From NCBI GenBank assembly GCA_017538775.1, contig JAFYIF010000141.1, forward strand, positions 1-9,092: a DNA stretch of 9,092 nucleotides, given 5' to 3'. This document shows positions 1-5,518 of the stretch, piece by piece. Both the position numbers and the translations under genes were made by a program. The notes beneath the pieces were generated by a model, which worked only from the letters and a program-made list of their open reading frames with translations, made no database searches and was not told where the DNA came from. The DNA comes from Oscillospiraceae bacterium. Lineage in GTDB: Bacteria; Bacillota; Clostridia; Oscillospirales; Oscillospiraceae. Every line of letters begins with the position of its first letter. Position 1 is the stretch's first letter.

Positions 1-939
1 CAGGCGCTCGCACAGCCGACGCAGGGCCTCGGGGTTCAAGTCCTCTTCCCGCAGCAGCGCGAAGTCACGGCCCGCAAACCGGGCCGCCAGATGCGCAAAG
101 AGCCGGTTTTCCGTCCCCACCAGCCGGTATTTCGTGTCTGCCAGCTCCTGCTTCATCCGCTCCGCCGCCGCCGCCGTCTTCCGCTCCGGGGCGGAGAGCA
201 GCACGCTGAGGGCGTGGTTCTGGGCCGCCACCGCCGCGCAGTAGTCGTAGGCCCGTCGCCCCGCCAGCAGCTCGATGCGCACCCCCTCCCGGAAGGGCTT
301 GCTGGAGATGAGCTTGAGAAGCCCCACGGCCCCGGCGCTTTTCACATGGGTGCCGCAGCAGGCGCAGCAGTCCGCCCCCGGCACCGTGACGATGCGCACG
401 TCCCCCTCCAGCGCCTTCTTGCTGCGGTAGGGCAGGGCCTCCAGCTCCGCCGGGCCGGGGTGACTCACCAGGAAGGGCCGGTCCTCCCAGATGACCGCGT
501 TGGCCGCCCGCTCGACCTCCGGCAGCTCCTCCGGCGGGATGGGGTGGTTGAAGTCGATGACCACGGCTTCCTCCCCCAGGTGGAAGCCCACATTGTCGCA
601 GCCGTAGCGGGCGCAGATCAGGCCGCTGACGATGTGCTCCCCGGAGTGCTGCTGCATGTGATCAAAGCGCCGGGCCCAGTCCAGCTCCCCCTCCACTTCC
701 GCGCCCACCTCCAGCGGCCCGGCGCAGAGGTGCAGCACTTCGTCCCCCCGGCTGCGGGTGTCGGTCACGGCCACGCCGCCCAGGGTCCCCCGGTCCCCGG
801 GCTGGCCGCCGCCCTCGGGGTAAAAGGCCGTCCGGTCCAATGTCACCGCAAAGCCGCCCCGTTCCGGCGCACAGGCCAGGACCCGGGCGGGAAAGCGCCG
901 CAGAAAGGGGTCTTTTTCGTACAATCGTTCCGTCATCAT
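1..939 (-). CDS. Alanyl-tRNA editing protein, long form (AlaX-L, DHHA1 family), C-terminus cut by window edge
   Basis: This gene encodes a free-standing editing enzyme that hydrolyses mischarged Ser- or Gly-tRNA(Ala) in the cytoplasm, in trans to AlaRS. I translated the minus strand from 939 and found 313 codons open to the window edge. Seen: the family motif YPEGGGQPGDRG at about residues 40-51; the zinc-site HxxxH (H98, H102) in MQQHSGEH; and the second zinc pair C194/H198 in CACCGTHV. A helical stretch around 250-285 (ERKTAAAAERMKQELADTKYR) probably links to the DHHA1 domain, which would lie mostly outside the window. The long-form family is usually near 390 residues, so about 80 are probably missing. 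Two ATGs are adjacent (939 and 936). GAAGGAG at 945-951 lies 5 nt from the first and 8 nt from the second, so the second may be the true start. The gene is divergent from the HAD gene and has its own promoter. Confidence 0.9.
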   Translation of the reverse strand, partial: MMTERLYEKDPFLRRFPARVLACAPERGGFAVTLDRTAFYPEGGGQPGDRGTLGGVAVTDTRSRGDEVLHLCAGPLEVGAEVEGELDWARRFDHMQQHSGEHIVSGLICARYGCDNVGFHLGEEAVVIDFNHPIPPEELPEVERAANAVIWEDRPFLVSHPGPAELEALPYRSKKALEGDVRIVTVPGADCCACCGTHVKSAGAVGLLKLISSKPFREGVRIELLAGRRAYDYCAAVAAQNHALSVLLSAPERKTAAAAERMKQELADTKYRLVGTENRLFAHLAARFAGRDFALLREEDLNPEALRRLCERL

Positions 940-971
940 GCCGTCTCCTTCTCTCGGAATGGAATGGGACC

Positions 972-1000
972 ATCATAGCACAGTTTCCCGCCGCTGAAAA
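972..1000 (-). promoter_or_regulatory. Sigma-A-type promoter for the AlaX gene
   Basis: Reading the minus strand, TTTTCA (995-1000) is followed by a 17-nt spacer and TATGAT (972-977). A TG one base upstream of the -10 makes it an extended -10. Transcription would start near 965, giving a leader of about 25 nt that contains the ribosome site. The -35 matches 4 of 6 consensus bases and the -10 matches 5 of 6. Confidence 0.6.
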
Positions 1001-1002
1001 GA

Positions 1003-1014
1003 GCCGGAACCGGC
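1003..1014. repeat. Short dyad between the divergent promoters
   Basis: GCCGG-AA-CCGGC is a perfect 5-bp inverted repeat with a 2-bp centre. It lies between the -35 boxes of the two divergent promoters, 3 bp from the leftward one. It could be an operator, but such dyads arise by chance in GC-rich DNA and no regulator is encoded nearby. Confidence 0.25.
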
Positions 1015-1029
1015 GCCCGCTTTTTCGGC

Positions 1030-1058
1030 TTGACGCGGGGGGCTTTGCATGATATAAC
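1030..1058 (+). promoter_or_regulatory. Strong sigma-A-type promoter for the HAD/stator operon
   Basis: TTGACG (1030-1035), a 17-nt spacer and TATAAC (1053-1058), with TGA directly before the -10 (extended -10). Each hexamer matches 5 of 6 consensus bases at ideal spacing. The start would fall near 1065, about 27 nt before the HAD start codon. It is the only good promoter upstream of the four-gene run. Confidence 0.75.
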
Positions 1059-1091
1059 CATGATAAACCACGAAAACGGGGGGATGCGGGA

Positions 1092-1811
1092 ATGCTGCAA
1101 GCGATCTTGTTTGATCTGGACGGGACCCTGCTGCCGCTGGACCAGGCGGAGTTCACGCGGCGCTATCTGGAAAAGCTGGGCGCTTTCTTTGCCTCTCTGG
1201 GCTATGAGCCGGAGGCGCTGTGCGCCGGGGTCTGGAACGCCACGGGCGCGATGGTGGAAAACGACGGGAGCCGGAGCAACGAGGCGGCCTTCTGGGAGCG
1301 CTTTTCCGCCGGGCTGCCGGGGCGGGACCCGGCGGCGCTGCGCGCGCAGTTCGAGGACTTTTACGCCACGGCCTTCCGGGAGCTGCGGGCCTTCACGGGC
1401 TACAATCCGGCCCTGGGGGCGCTGGTGAAGGGTCTGCGCGCCCGGGGCGTCAAAACCGTCCTGGCCAGCAACCCGGTCTTCCCGATGGCGGTGCAGGAGC
1501 AGCGGCTGCGCTGGGCCGGGCTGGACAGCGCGGACTTCGACCTGGTCACCGCATACGAGAATTCCAGCTTCTGCAAGCCCAACATCGCCTATTTCCGGGA
1601 GATCACCGACAAACTGGGCCTGGACCCCGGCGCTTGCCTGATGGTGGGCAACGACGCCGGGGAGGACATGGCCGCCGGGGCGCTGGGGATGCGGGTGTTT
1701 CTGGTGACGGACCGGCTGCATAACCCCCAGGGGCTGGACATCGCCGCCTTCCCTCACGGCAGCTGGGTGGACTGCGCCATGTACATCGAGCAGCTCCGGC
1801 AGGAAGGCTGA
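1092..1811 (+). CDS. HAD-superfamily hydrolase (probable phosphatase)
   Basis: A cytoplasmic haloacid-dehalogenase-fold hydrolase of 239 residues, most likely a small-molecule phosphatase; the substrate cannot be read from sequence. All four HAD motifs are present. Motif I is FDLDGT with nucleophile D8 and acid/base D10, motif II is S126 in VLASNP, motif III is K162 in FCKPN, and motif IV is GNDAGED with D188 and D192. A helical cap (about 17-105) sits between motifs I and II, as in C1-capped HADs of the phosphoglycolate phosphatase/YjjG kind. The start at 1092 keeps motif I in its usual N-terminal place. The ribosome site is weak (G-run 1078-1083, plus CGGG just before the ATG). It is first in the operon, 36 nt upstream of the channel gene with no terminator between. 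The intact motifs suggest an active enzyme. Confidence 0.9.
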   Translation: MLQAILFDLDGTLLPLDQAEFTRRYLEKLGAFFASLGYEPEALCAGVWNATGAMVENDGSRSNEAAFWERFSAGLPGRDPAALRAQFEDFYATAFRELRAFTGYNPALGALVKGLRARGVKTVLASNPVFPMAVQEQRLRWAGLDSADFDLVTAYENSSFCKPNIAYFREITDKLGLDPGACLMVGNDAGEDMAAGALGMRVFLVTDRLHNPQGLDIAAFPHGSWVDCAMYIEQLRQEG

Positions 1812-1847
1812 ACATCATCCCGGCTTTGGAAAGGAGAAAAAACAGAT

Positions 1848-2795
1848 ATGGGCGCGATTCGTAATATGCCCACGGCAGGTTTTGTGATCATCGTCATCAT
1901 CGCCCTGCTCTTTGCGCTGGCGGTGCTGGTGCTGATCTACGTCTTTGCGCGCTACAAGGCGCTGACCGCCCGGGCGGGGGGCGACGCGGAGGGAGGAAGC
2001 GGCGGCTTCCGGGGCGCGATCTTGCAGGACTACATCGCCGCCTACCACAAATACGGTTCGGACGTGAACACCCCGGCCATCATCTCGGAGGGCATCGCCC
2101 GCCGCCTGAGCGGGCTGCTGCTGTGCGAGCGCTTCCTGAACAACGCGGTCAGCCTCTTCGTGACCCTGGGCCTCTTCGGCACCTTTCTGGGCCTGAGCCT
2201 CTCGGTCAGCTCCCTGACGGAGCTGATCGGCTACTCCAACACCAGCGAATGGCTGAGCGTGCTGGACAGCGTGGGCGGCGGATTGATGAGCGCCCTGGGC
2301 GGCATGGGCGTGGCCTTCTACACCTCCCTGGCGGGGGCGGCCTGCTCCATCGTGCTGACGGTGCTGCGGACCATCTTCAGCCCCCAGGCCCAGCGGGAGC
2401 GGCTGGAGACCCGGCTGGAGCTGTGGCTGGATACGGAGATCGCCCCGGGCCTCTACACCGAGGCGGCGGCGGACGACGCCACGCTGGTCAAGCGGATGAT
2501 CGGGGCCATGGAGCGCTCCGCCGAGGGCGTGAACAACTCCCTGAAGGACGCGGCCAGCAGCTACATCAACGCGATGCAGACCGCGGCGGGAGCCCTCACC
2601 CGCAGCGTCAGCGCCAACCGGGAGGCCATCGAGGCCTTTGACCGGGTGGTGAGCCGCTTCAACGACGGCGTCCACGATTTCAGCGAGGTGGACTACAACC
2701 TGCGCGGCAGCGTGGAGCGCATGGACCTGGCGGTGCGCGACCTGGCGGGCGCCATGCGGGAGATCAACCGCCGCATGGGGGTTGACAGCCAATGA
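1848..2795 (+). CDS. MotA/TolQ/ExbB-type ion channel subunit with long cytoplasmic tail
   Basis: A 315-residue membrane protein that should pair with the next gene to form an ion-driven stator-like complex. Seen: one membrane helix at about 12-34, a cytoplasmic stretch to about 97, a second helix at about 98-121 containing TLGLFGTFLGL (the ExbB/TolQ/MotA-type signature), and a third at about 143-174 (GGLMSALGGMGVAFYTSLAGAA...). A hydrophilic, helix-forming tail of about 140 residues follows to the end. ExbB and TolQ have only a short end after the last helix, whereas ZorA of Zorya anti-phage systems has a much longer one, so this tail is intermediate. The start is supported by AAGGAG at 1831-1836 (11-nt spacing). 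The stop overlaps the next start as ATGA, implying translational coupling. No flagellar or TonB partner gene is visible. Family assignment is firm; what it drives is unknown. Confidence 0.82.
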   Translation: MGAIRNMPTAGFVIIVIIALLFALAVLVLIYVFARYKALTARAGGDAEGGSGGFRGAILQDYIAAYHKYGSDVNTPAIISEGIARRLSGLLLCERFLNNAVSLFVTLGLFGTFLGLSLSVSSLTELIGYSNTSEWLSVLDSVGGGLMSALGGMGVAFYTSLAGAACSIVLTVLRTIFSPQAQRERLETRLELWLDTEIAPGLYTEAAADDATLVKRMIGAMERSAEGVNNSLKDAASSYINAMQTAAGALTRSVSANREAIEAFDRVVSRFNDGVHDFSEVDYNLRGSVERMDLAVRDLAGAMREINRRMGVDSQ

Positions 2796-3934
2796 GACGG
2801 CGGTACATGGGCCGCTCGAGCGGCTACGCCCAGTCGGAGAGCGGCGAGCAGGGCTTCTGGCCCAGCTATGCGGACATGATGAGCGCCGTGGCGCTGATTT
2901 TGTTCTTCCTGATGCTTTTGAGCTACATCCAGAATCTCATCACCGGCAACGACCTGCAGAACACCCAGGAGGTGCTGGCGGAGACCCGGGTCAGCCTGGA
3001 CGAGACCCGCCTGACCCTGTCGGAGACCCGGGAGACCCTGGCCCTGACCCTGCGGGAGGTGGAGGACGCCCAGAGCAGTCTGGACAAGATCACCATCGAC
3101 CTGGACGAGGCCCGGCTGCTGCTGGCCCAGCGGGAGGAGGAACTGGGGGCCCAGGACGCCCTGCTGGCGGACCAGGAGGCCCTGATCGGGCAGCAGCTGG
3201 ACTACATGAAGGCCGCCAGTGAGGAACTGCTGGCCATGCGCAGCCAGATGCAGACCATCGCGGTGCTGCGCCTGAGCATCCTGGAACAGATCCGGGACTC
3301 CATGGCCCGGGTCATGGGGGACGCCAGCCGGGTCAGCATCGGCAGCAACGGCAACATCATGCTCTCCGAGGGCATTTTCTTCGACACCGGCTCCAGCGAG
3401 ATCAAAGCCGAGGCCGCCCCCGCCCTGGACCAGCTCATCCGGGTCTTCGCGGCTTTCCTGTCGGAGGAGGAGAACGCCAAATACGTGGACTCCATCGTCA
3501 TCTCCGGCCACACCGACTCCACCGGCACCGAGGAGCGCAACCGGGTCCTGTCCACGGACCGGGCCAACGCGGTGCTGGGCTATCTGATGGAGCAGGACGG
3601 GGGACTGCTGGACGACTACGCCGCCTTCTTCTGCGCGGCGGGCTACGGCCAGACCCGCCCGGTGGCCAGCAACGACACGGACAAGGGCCGGGCCGCCAAC
3701 CGGCGCATCGAGATCTCCATCATCCTCAAGGACGACACGGTGATGGACATCGTGGAGAGCTATCTGGACATCGAGCTGCCGGAGATCCCCGGCCTGGAGG
3801 TGACAGCGGAGACCCCCGCCCCCAGCGCGACGCCGAAGCCCACCACCGCGCCCAGAGCCAGCGCGACGCCGAAGCCCACCACCGCGCCCAGGGCCAGCGC
3901 GACGCCCACACCCACGAGCCTGCCCAGGCAGTGA
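2792..3934 (+). CDS. MotB/ZorB-like OmpA-family protein (peptidoglycan-anchored stator partner)
   Basis: The second subunit of the putative stator, 380 residues. Order seen: a short cytoplasmic N-terminus; FWPSYADMMSAVALILFF, with D28 placed like the ion-binding Asp of MotB, leading into a single helix at about 29-49; an extracytoplasmic coiled coil at about 53-165; an OmpA/MotB peptidoglycan-binding domain at about 182-312, with GHTDSTG (239-245), the LSTDRANAV segment and the closing NRRIEISI (303-310); and a Thr/Pro/Ala-rich tail at about 341-380 with two copies of a 12-residue repeat. Flagellar MotB usually has about 260-300 residues, and the extra length here is the coiled coil and tail. 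The start overlaps the upstream stop by 4 nt. An ATG at 2807 is an alternative that would lose only five residues. The domain reading is certain; the biological output is not known. A flagellar role is unlikely from this context. Confidence 0.87.
   Translation: MRRRYMGRSSGYAQSESGEQGFWPSYADMMSAVALILFFLMLLSYIQNLITGNDLQNTQEVLAETRVSLDETRLTLSETRETLALTLREVEDAQSSLDKITIDLDEARLLLAQREEELGAQDALLADQEALIGQQLDYMKAASEELLAMRSQMQTIAVLRLSILEQIRDSMARVMGDASRVSIGSNGNIMLSEGIFFDTGSSEIKAEAAPALDQLIRVFAAFLSEEENAKYVDSIVISGHTDSTGTEERNRVLSTDRANAVLGYLMEQDGGLLDDYAAFFCAAGYGQTRPVASNDTDKGRAANRRIEISIILKDDTVMDIVESYLDIELPEIPGLEVTAETPAPSATPKPTTAPRASATPKPTTAPRASATPTPTSLPRQ
3824..3907 (+). repeat. 36-bp tandem repeat encoding a Thr/Pro/Ala tail
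   Basis: Two full 36-bp units (3824-3859 and 3860-3895) differ at a single base. An 11-bp partial third copy begins at 3896. Each unit encodes the 12 residues SATPKPTTAPRA, in frame in the OmpA-family gene. Near-identity at DNA level points to recent duplication, so copy number may vary among strains. Confidence 0.9.
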
Positions 3935-3940
3935 GCGGAT

Positions 3941-4417
3941 ATGAAAAAACTGCTGGTGTGTTCCGATTCCCACGGGAACGACGCGGCCCTCCGCGCTGCG
4001 GCGGCGCTGGAGAAGCCCGATCTGCTGCTGTTCCTGGGCGACGGAGCGCCGGATCTGGACGCGCTGCGCGCCGCGTTCCCGGCCCTGGATGTGCGCGCCG
4101 TGCGCGGCACCTGCGACTGGGCCTCCGCCGCGCCGGAGCTGCGGGTCCTCCAGGTGGAGCAGCTCCGGGTGTTCATGACCCACGGGCACCGATACCGGGT
4201 CAAGGATGACCCCGGCCTGATGAATCTGCGCTACGCCGCCCTGGAGCGCGGCGCGGCCCTGGCCCTTTTTGGCCACACCCACTGGCCCAGCCTGGACCGC
4301 TGGGAGGGCCTGACGGTCCTGAACCCCGGCGCGATGGAAAACGGCTGCTACGCCACGGTCACGGTGGACGGCGAGACCCTCACGGCGCAGCTGCGAAAGC
4401 TGGCGGAGCGCGAATAA
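3941..4417 (+). CDS. YfcE/MJ0936-type metallophosphoesterase with altered metal-site residue
   Basis: A small (158 residues, usual for the family) cytoplasmic calcineurin-like phosphodiesterase/phosphatase. Seen: DSHGN (D9, H11), LGDG (D34), HGH with H81 in THGHRY, GHTH (H112, H114) and the closing LNPGAM. The third metal motif, normally GNCD or GNHD, reads RGTCDW with Thr at 57. The family's Asn there bridges the two metals and contacts the phosphate, so activity may be weakened or changed. AAC to ACC is a one-base difference. The gene starts 6 nt after the OmpA-family gene, with only a poor ribosome site, so it probably relies on read-through translation of the operon. Substrates of this family are poorly known (YfcE and MJ0936 hydrolyse model phosphodiesters). 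It is last in the operon, just before a strong hairpin. Confidence 0.88.
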   Translation: MKKLLVCSDSHGNDAALRAAAALEKPDLLLFLGDGAPDLDALRAAFPALDVRAVRGTCDWASAAPELRVLQVEQLRVFMTHGHRYRVKDDPGLMNLRYAALERGAALALFGHTHWPSLDRWEGLTVLNPGAMENGCYATVTVDGETLTAQLRKLAERE

Positions 4418-4429
4418 GCAATGCATTGC
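4418..4429. repeat. Perfect 12-bp palindrome after the phosphoesterase stop
   Basis: GCAATGCATTGC is a perfect palindrome starting directly after the TAA stop and ending two bases before the terminator stem. As RNA it could extend the 3' structure; as DNA it could be a binding site. Its function is unknown. Confidence 0.4.
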
Positions 4430-4430
4430 C

Positions 4431-4457
4431 ACGGCCCCCTTCTCAGAAGGGGGCCGT
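4431..4457 (+). terminator. Hairpin terminator closing the HAD/stator operon
   Basis: ACGGCCCCCTTC and GAAGGGGGCCGT form a perfect 12-bp stem around a 3-nt loop (TCA). The following bases (CTTCGCTG) are only weakly T-rich, so termination may be partial or the hairpin may mainly protect the 3' end. It lies 13 nt after the stop codon, at the end of the four-gene unit and ahead of new promoters. Confidence 0.65.
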
Positions 4458-4520
4458 CTTCGCTGCGCGGCAGCCCCTGTATGACGGGTCCCGGTCGGAT
4501 TTTTGCAGGGAAAAAGCATA

Positions 4521-4549
4521 TTGCCAAAACCGGAACAGCAGGGTATAAT
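4521..4549 (+). promoter_or_regulatory. Upstream promoter (P1) of the methyltransferase-dprA-topA unit
   Basis: TTGCCA (4521-4526), a 17-nt spacer and a consensus TATAAT (4544-4549). The predicted start is near 4556, directly next to an ATG at 4557 that opens a 55-codon frame. The stretch from the terminator to here (4458-4520) holds no gene. Confidence 0.75.
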
Positions 4550-4556
4550 ACCTGCT

Positions 4557-4724
4557 ATGAGTGCGCCGGGGGCCGGAAGCGCCCTTGACGCGGCTTTGGA
4601 TACATTATATATTATCGCGTGTACGCCGCGGGCCGGGAGGCGCTTTGCCCCTCCGGCGCTGCATCCCGGGGGCTGCATATTCTCCGGGCGGCGTGCGCCG
4701 GAACGGGAACCATTGAACGACTGA
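4557..4724 (+). CDS. Possible 55-residue leader ORF
   Basis: An ATG about one base after the predicted P1 start opens a 55-codon frame beginning MSAPGAGSALDAALDTLYII and ending at a TGA (4722-4724). Its end overlaps the conserved start of the methyltransferase by about 13 nt in another frame. There is no ribosome site, so translation would have to be leaderless. The product resembles nothing I know. It may be chance, or a leader affecting translation of the next gene. Confidence 0.2.
   Translation: MSAPGAGSALDAALDTLYIIACTPRAGRRFAPPALHPGGCIFSGRRAPEREPLND
4585..4613 (+). promoter_or_regulatory. Downstream promoter (P2) of the methyltransferase-dprA-topA unit
   Basis: TTGACG (4585-4590), a 17-nt spacer and TATATT (4608-4613), each matching 5 of 6 consensus bases, in an AT-rich island. 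The start would fall at about 4619-4621, on top of the GTG that is the only canonical start codon for the methyltransferase. It shares TTGACGCGG and GGCTTTG with the promoter at 1030-1058. Confidence 0.65.
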
Positions 4725-5464
4725 CCAGCAGAAAAAACGAGACGGTCCGCCGTCTGCGCCGCCTGGGGACGGAGAAGGCCTTCCGGCGGCAGGAGGGGGA
4801 ATACCTCTGCGACGGGCGCAAGCTGTTGCGCGAGGCGCTGGCCCACGGCGCGTCCCTCGGCACGGTGCTGTGGACCGGGGAGCCGGAGCCGGGGCTGCGG
4901 GCCGAGGCCCAGTACGCGGTGCCCCAGGAGCTTCTGGACTATGTGTCCCCGATGAAGCACCCGGCGGAGCTGCTCTTCACCGTGAAGATGCCCCCTCCGG
5001 CCCCCGGCGCGGCCGGGCGGACCCTGGTGCTGGAGACCGTGCAGGACCCGGGCAACCTGGGCACCATCCTCCGCACGGCCAACGCCCTGGGCATGGACAC
5101 GGTGGTGCTCACCGGCGATTGCGCCGACCTCTACCACCCCAAAACCGTCCGGGCCGCCATGGGGGCGCTGTTCCGCCAGCGGGTGCTGGAGCTGGACCGG
5201 GCGGCCCTGCCAGACTGGCTGCGTGAGCAGGGTCTGCGGCTGCTGGGCGCGGCCCTGGGGCCGTCGGCCACGGACATCCGGGACCTGGACCTGCGCGGCT
5301 GCGCCGTGGCCATCGGCAGCGAGGGCCAGGGCCTGAGCCGGGAGCTGCTGGCGCTCTGCGACGCACAGCTCATCATCCCGATGCGCCCGGGCTGCGAGTC
5401 GCTGAACGCGGCGGTGGCGGCGGCCATCGTCATGTGGGAGCTTTCGCGGGACAGCATCGAATGA
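4619..5464 (+). CDS. TrmH/SpoU-family RNA 2'-O-methyltransferase
   Basis: A SAM-dependent methyltransferase of the SPOUT class that 2'-O-methylates rRNA or tRNA. An N-terminal substrate-binding domain is seen (LTSRKNETVRRLRRL... to about residue 125, numbered from 4619), followed by all three SpoU motifs: NLGTILRTANALG (146-158), AIGSEGQGLSREL (231-243) and IIPMRPGCESLNAAVAAAI (252-270). The family normally starts just before the LTSRKN segment. Here the codon at that place is ATT (4712), and no ATG, GTG or TTG is in frame between it and GTG 4619. I give 4619 because it is the only canonical start, but the 31 residues before 4712 look unlike the family and would coincide with the P2 transcription start. 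The real protein may be about 250 residues, from 4712. Exact target RNA is unknown. It leads the unit with dprA, 54 nt downstream. Confidence 0.85.
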   Translation: MYAAGREALCPSGAASRGLHILRAACAGTGTIERLTSRKNETVRRLRRLGTEKAFRRQEGEYLCDGRKLLREALAHGASLGTVLWTGEPEPGLRAEAQYAVPQELLDYVSPMKHPAELLFTVKMPPPAPGAAGRTLVLETVQDPGNLGTILRTANALGMDTVVLTGDCADLYHPKTVRAAMGALFRQRVLELDRAALPDWLREQGLRLLGAALGPSATDIRDLDLRGCAVAIGSEGQGLSRELLALCDAQLIIPMRPGCESLNAAVAAAIVMWELSRDSIE

Positions 5465-5518
5465 AAACGCATCGCGCCCCACGGAGGACGCCATTTCAAA
5501 CACAGGGGGAGGTGCCGC

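Noticed and set aside
91..978. Plus-strand open frame of 295 codons opposite the AlaX gene
   Set aside because: The minus strand gives a clear AlaX protein with zinc motifs, promoter and ribosome site, while the plus-strand product is Arg/His/Pro-rich and featureless.
1848..3934. A complete Zorya defence system
   Set aside because: Only ZorA/ZorB-like architecture is present. The downstream gene is a small phosphoesterase, with no ZorC, helicase-nuclease ZorD or ZorE, and subunit A is much shorter than typical ZorA.
4483..4504. Possible second terminator (GACGGG/CCCGGTC followed by ATTTTT)
   Set aside because: The stem would need a bulge and an impossibly small loop, so I do not count it as a feature, although the T-run is real.
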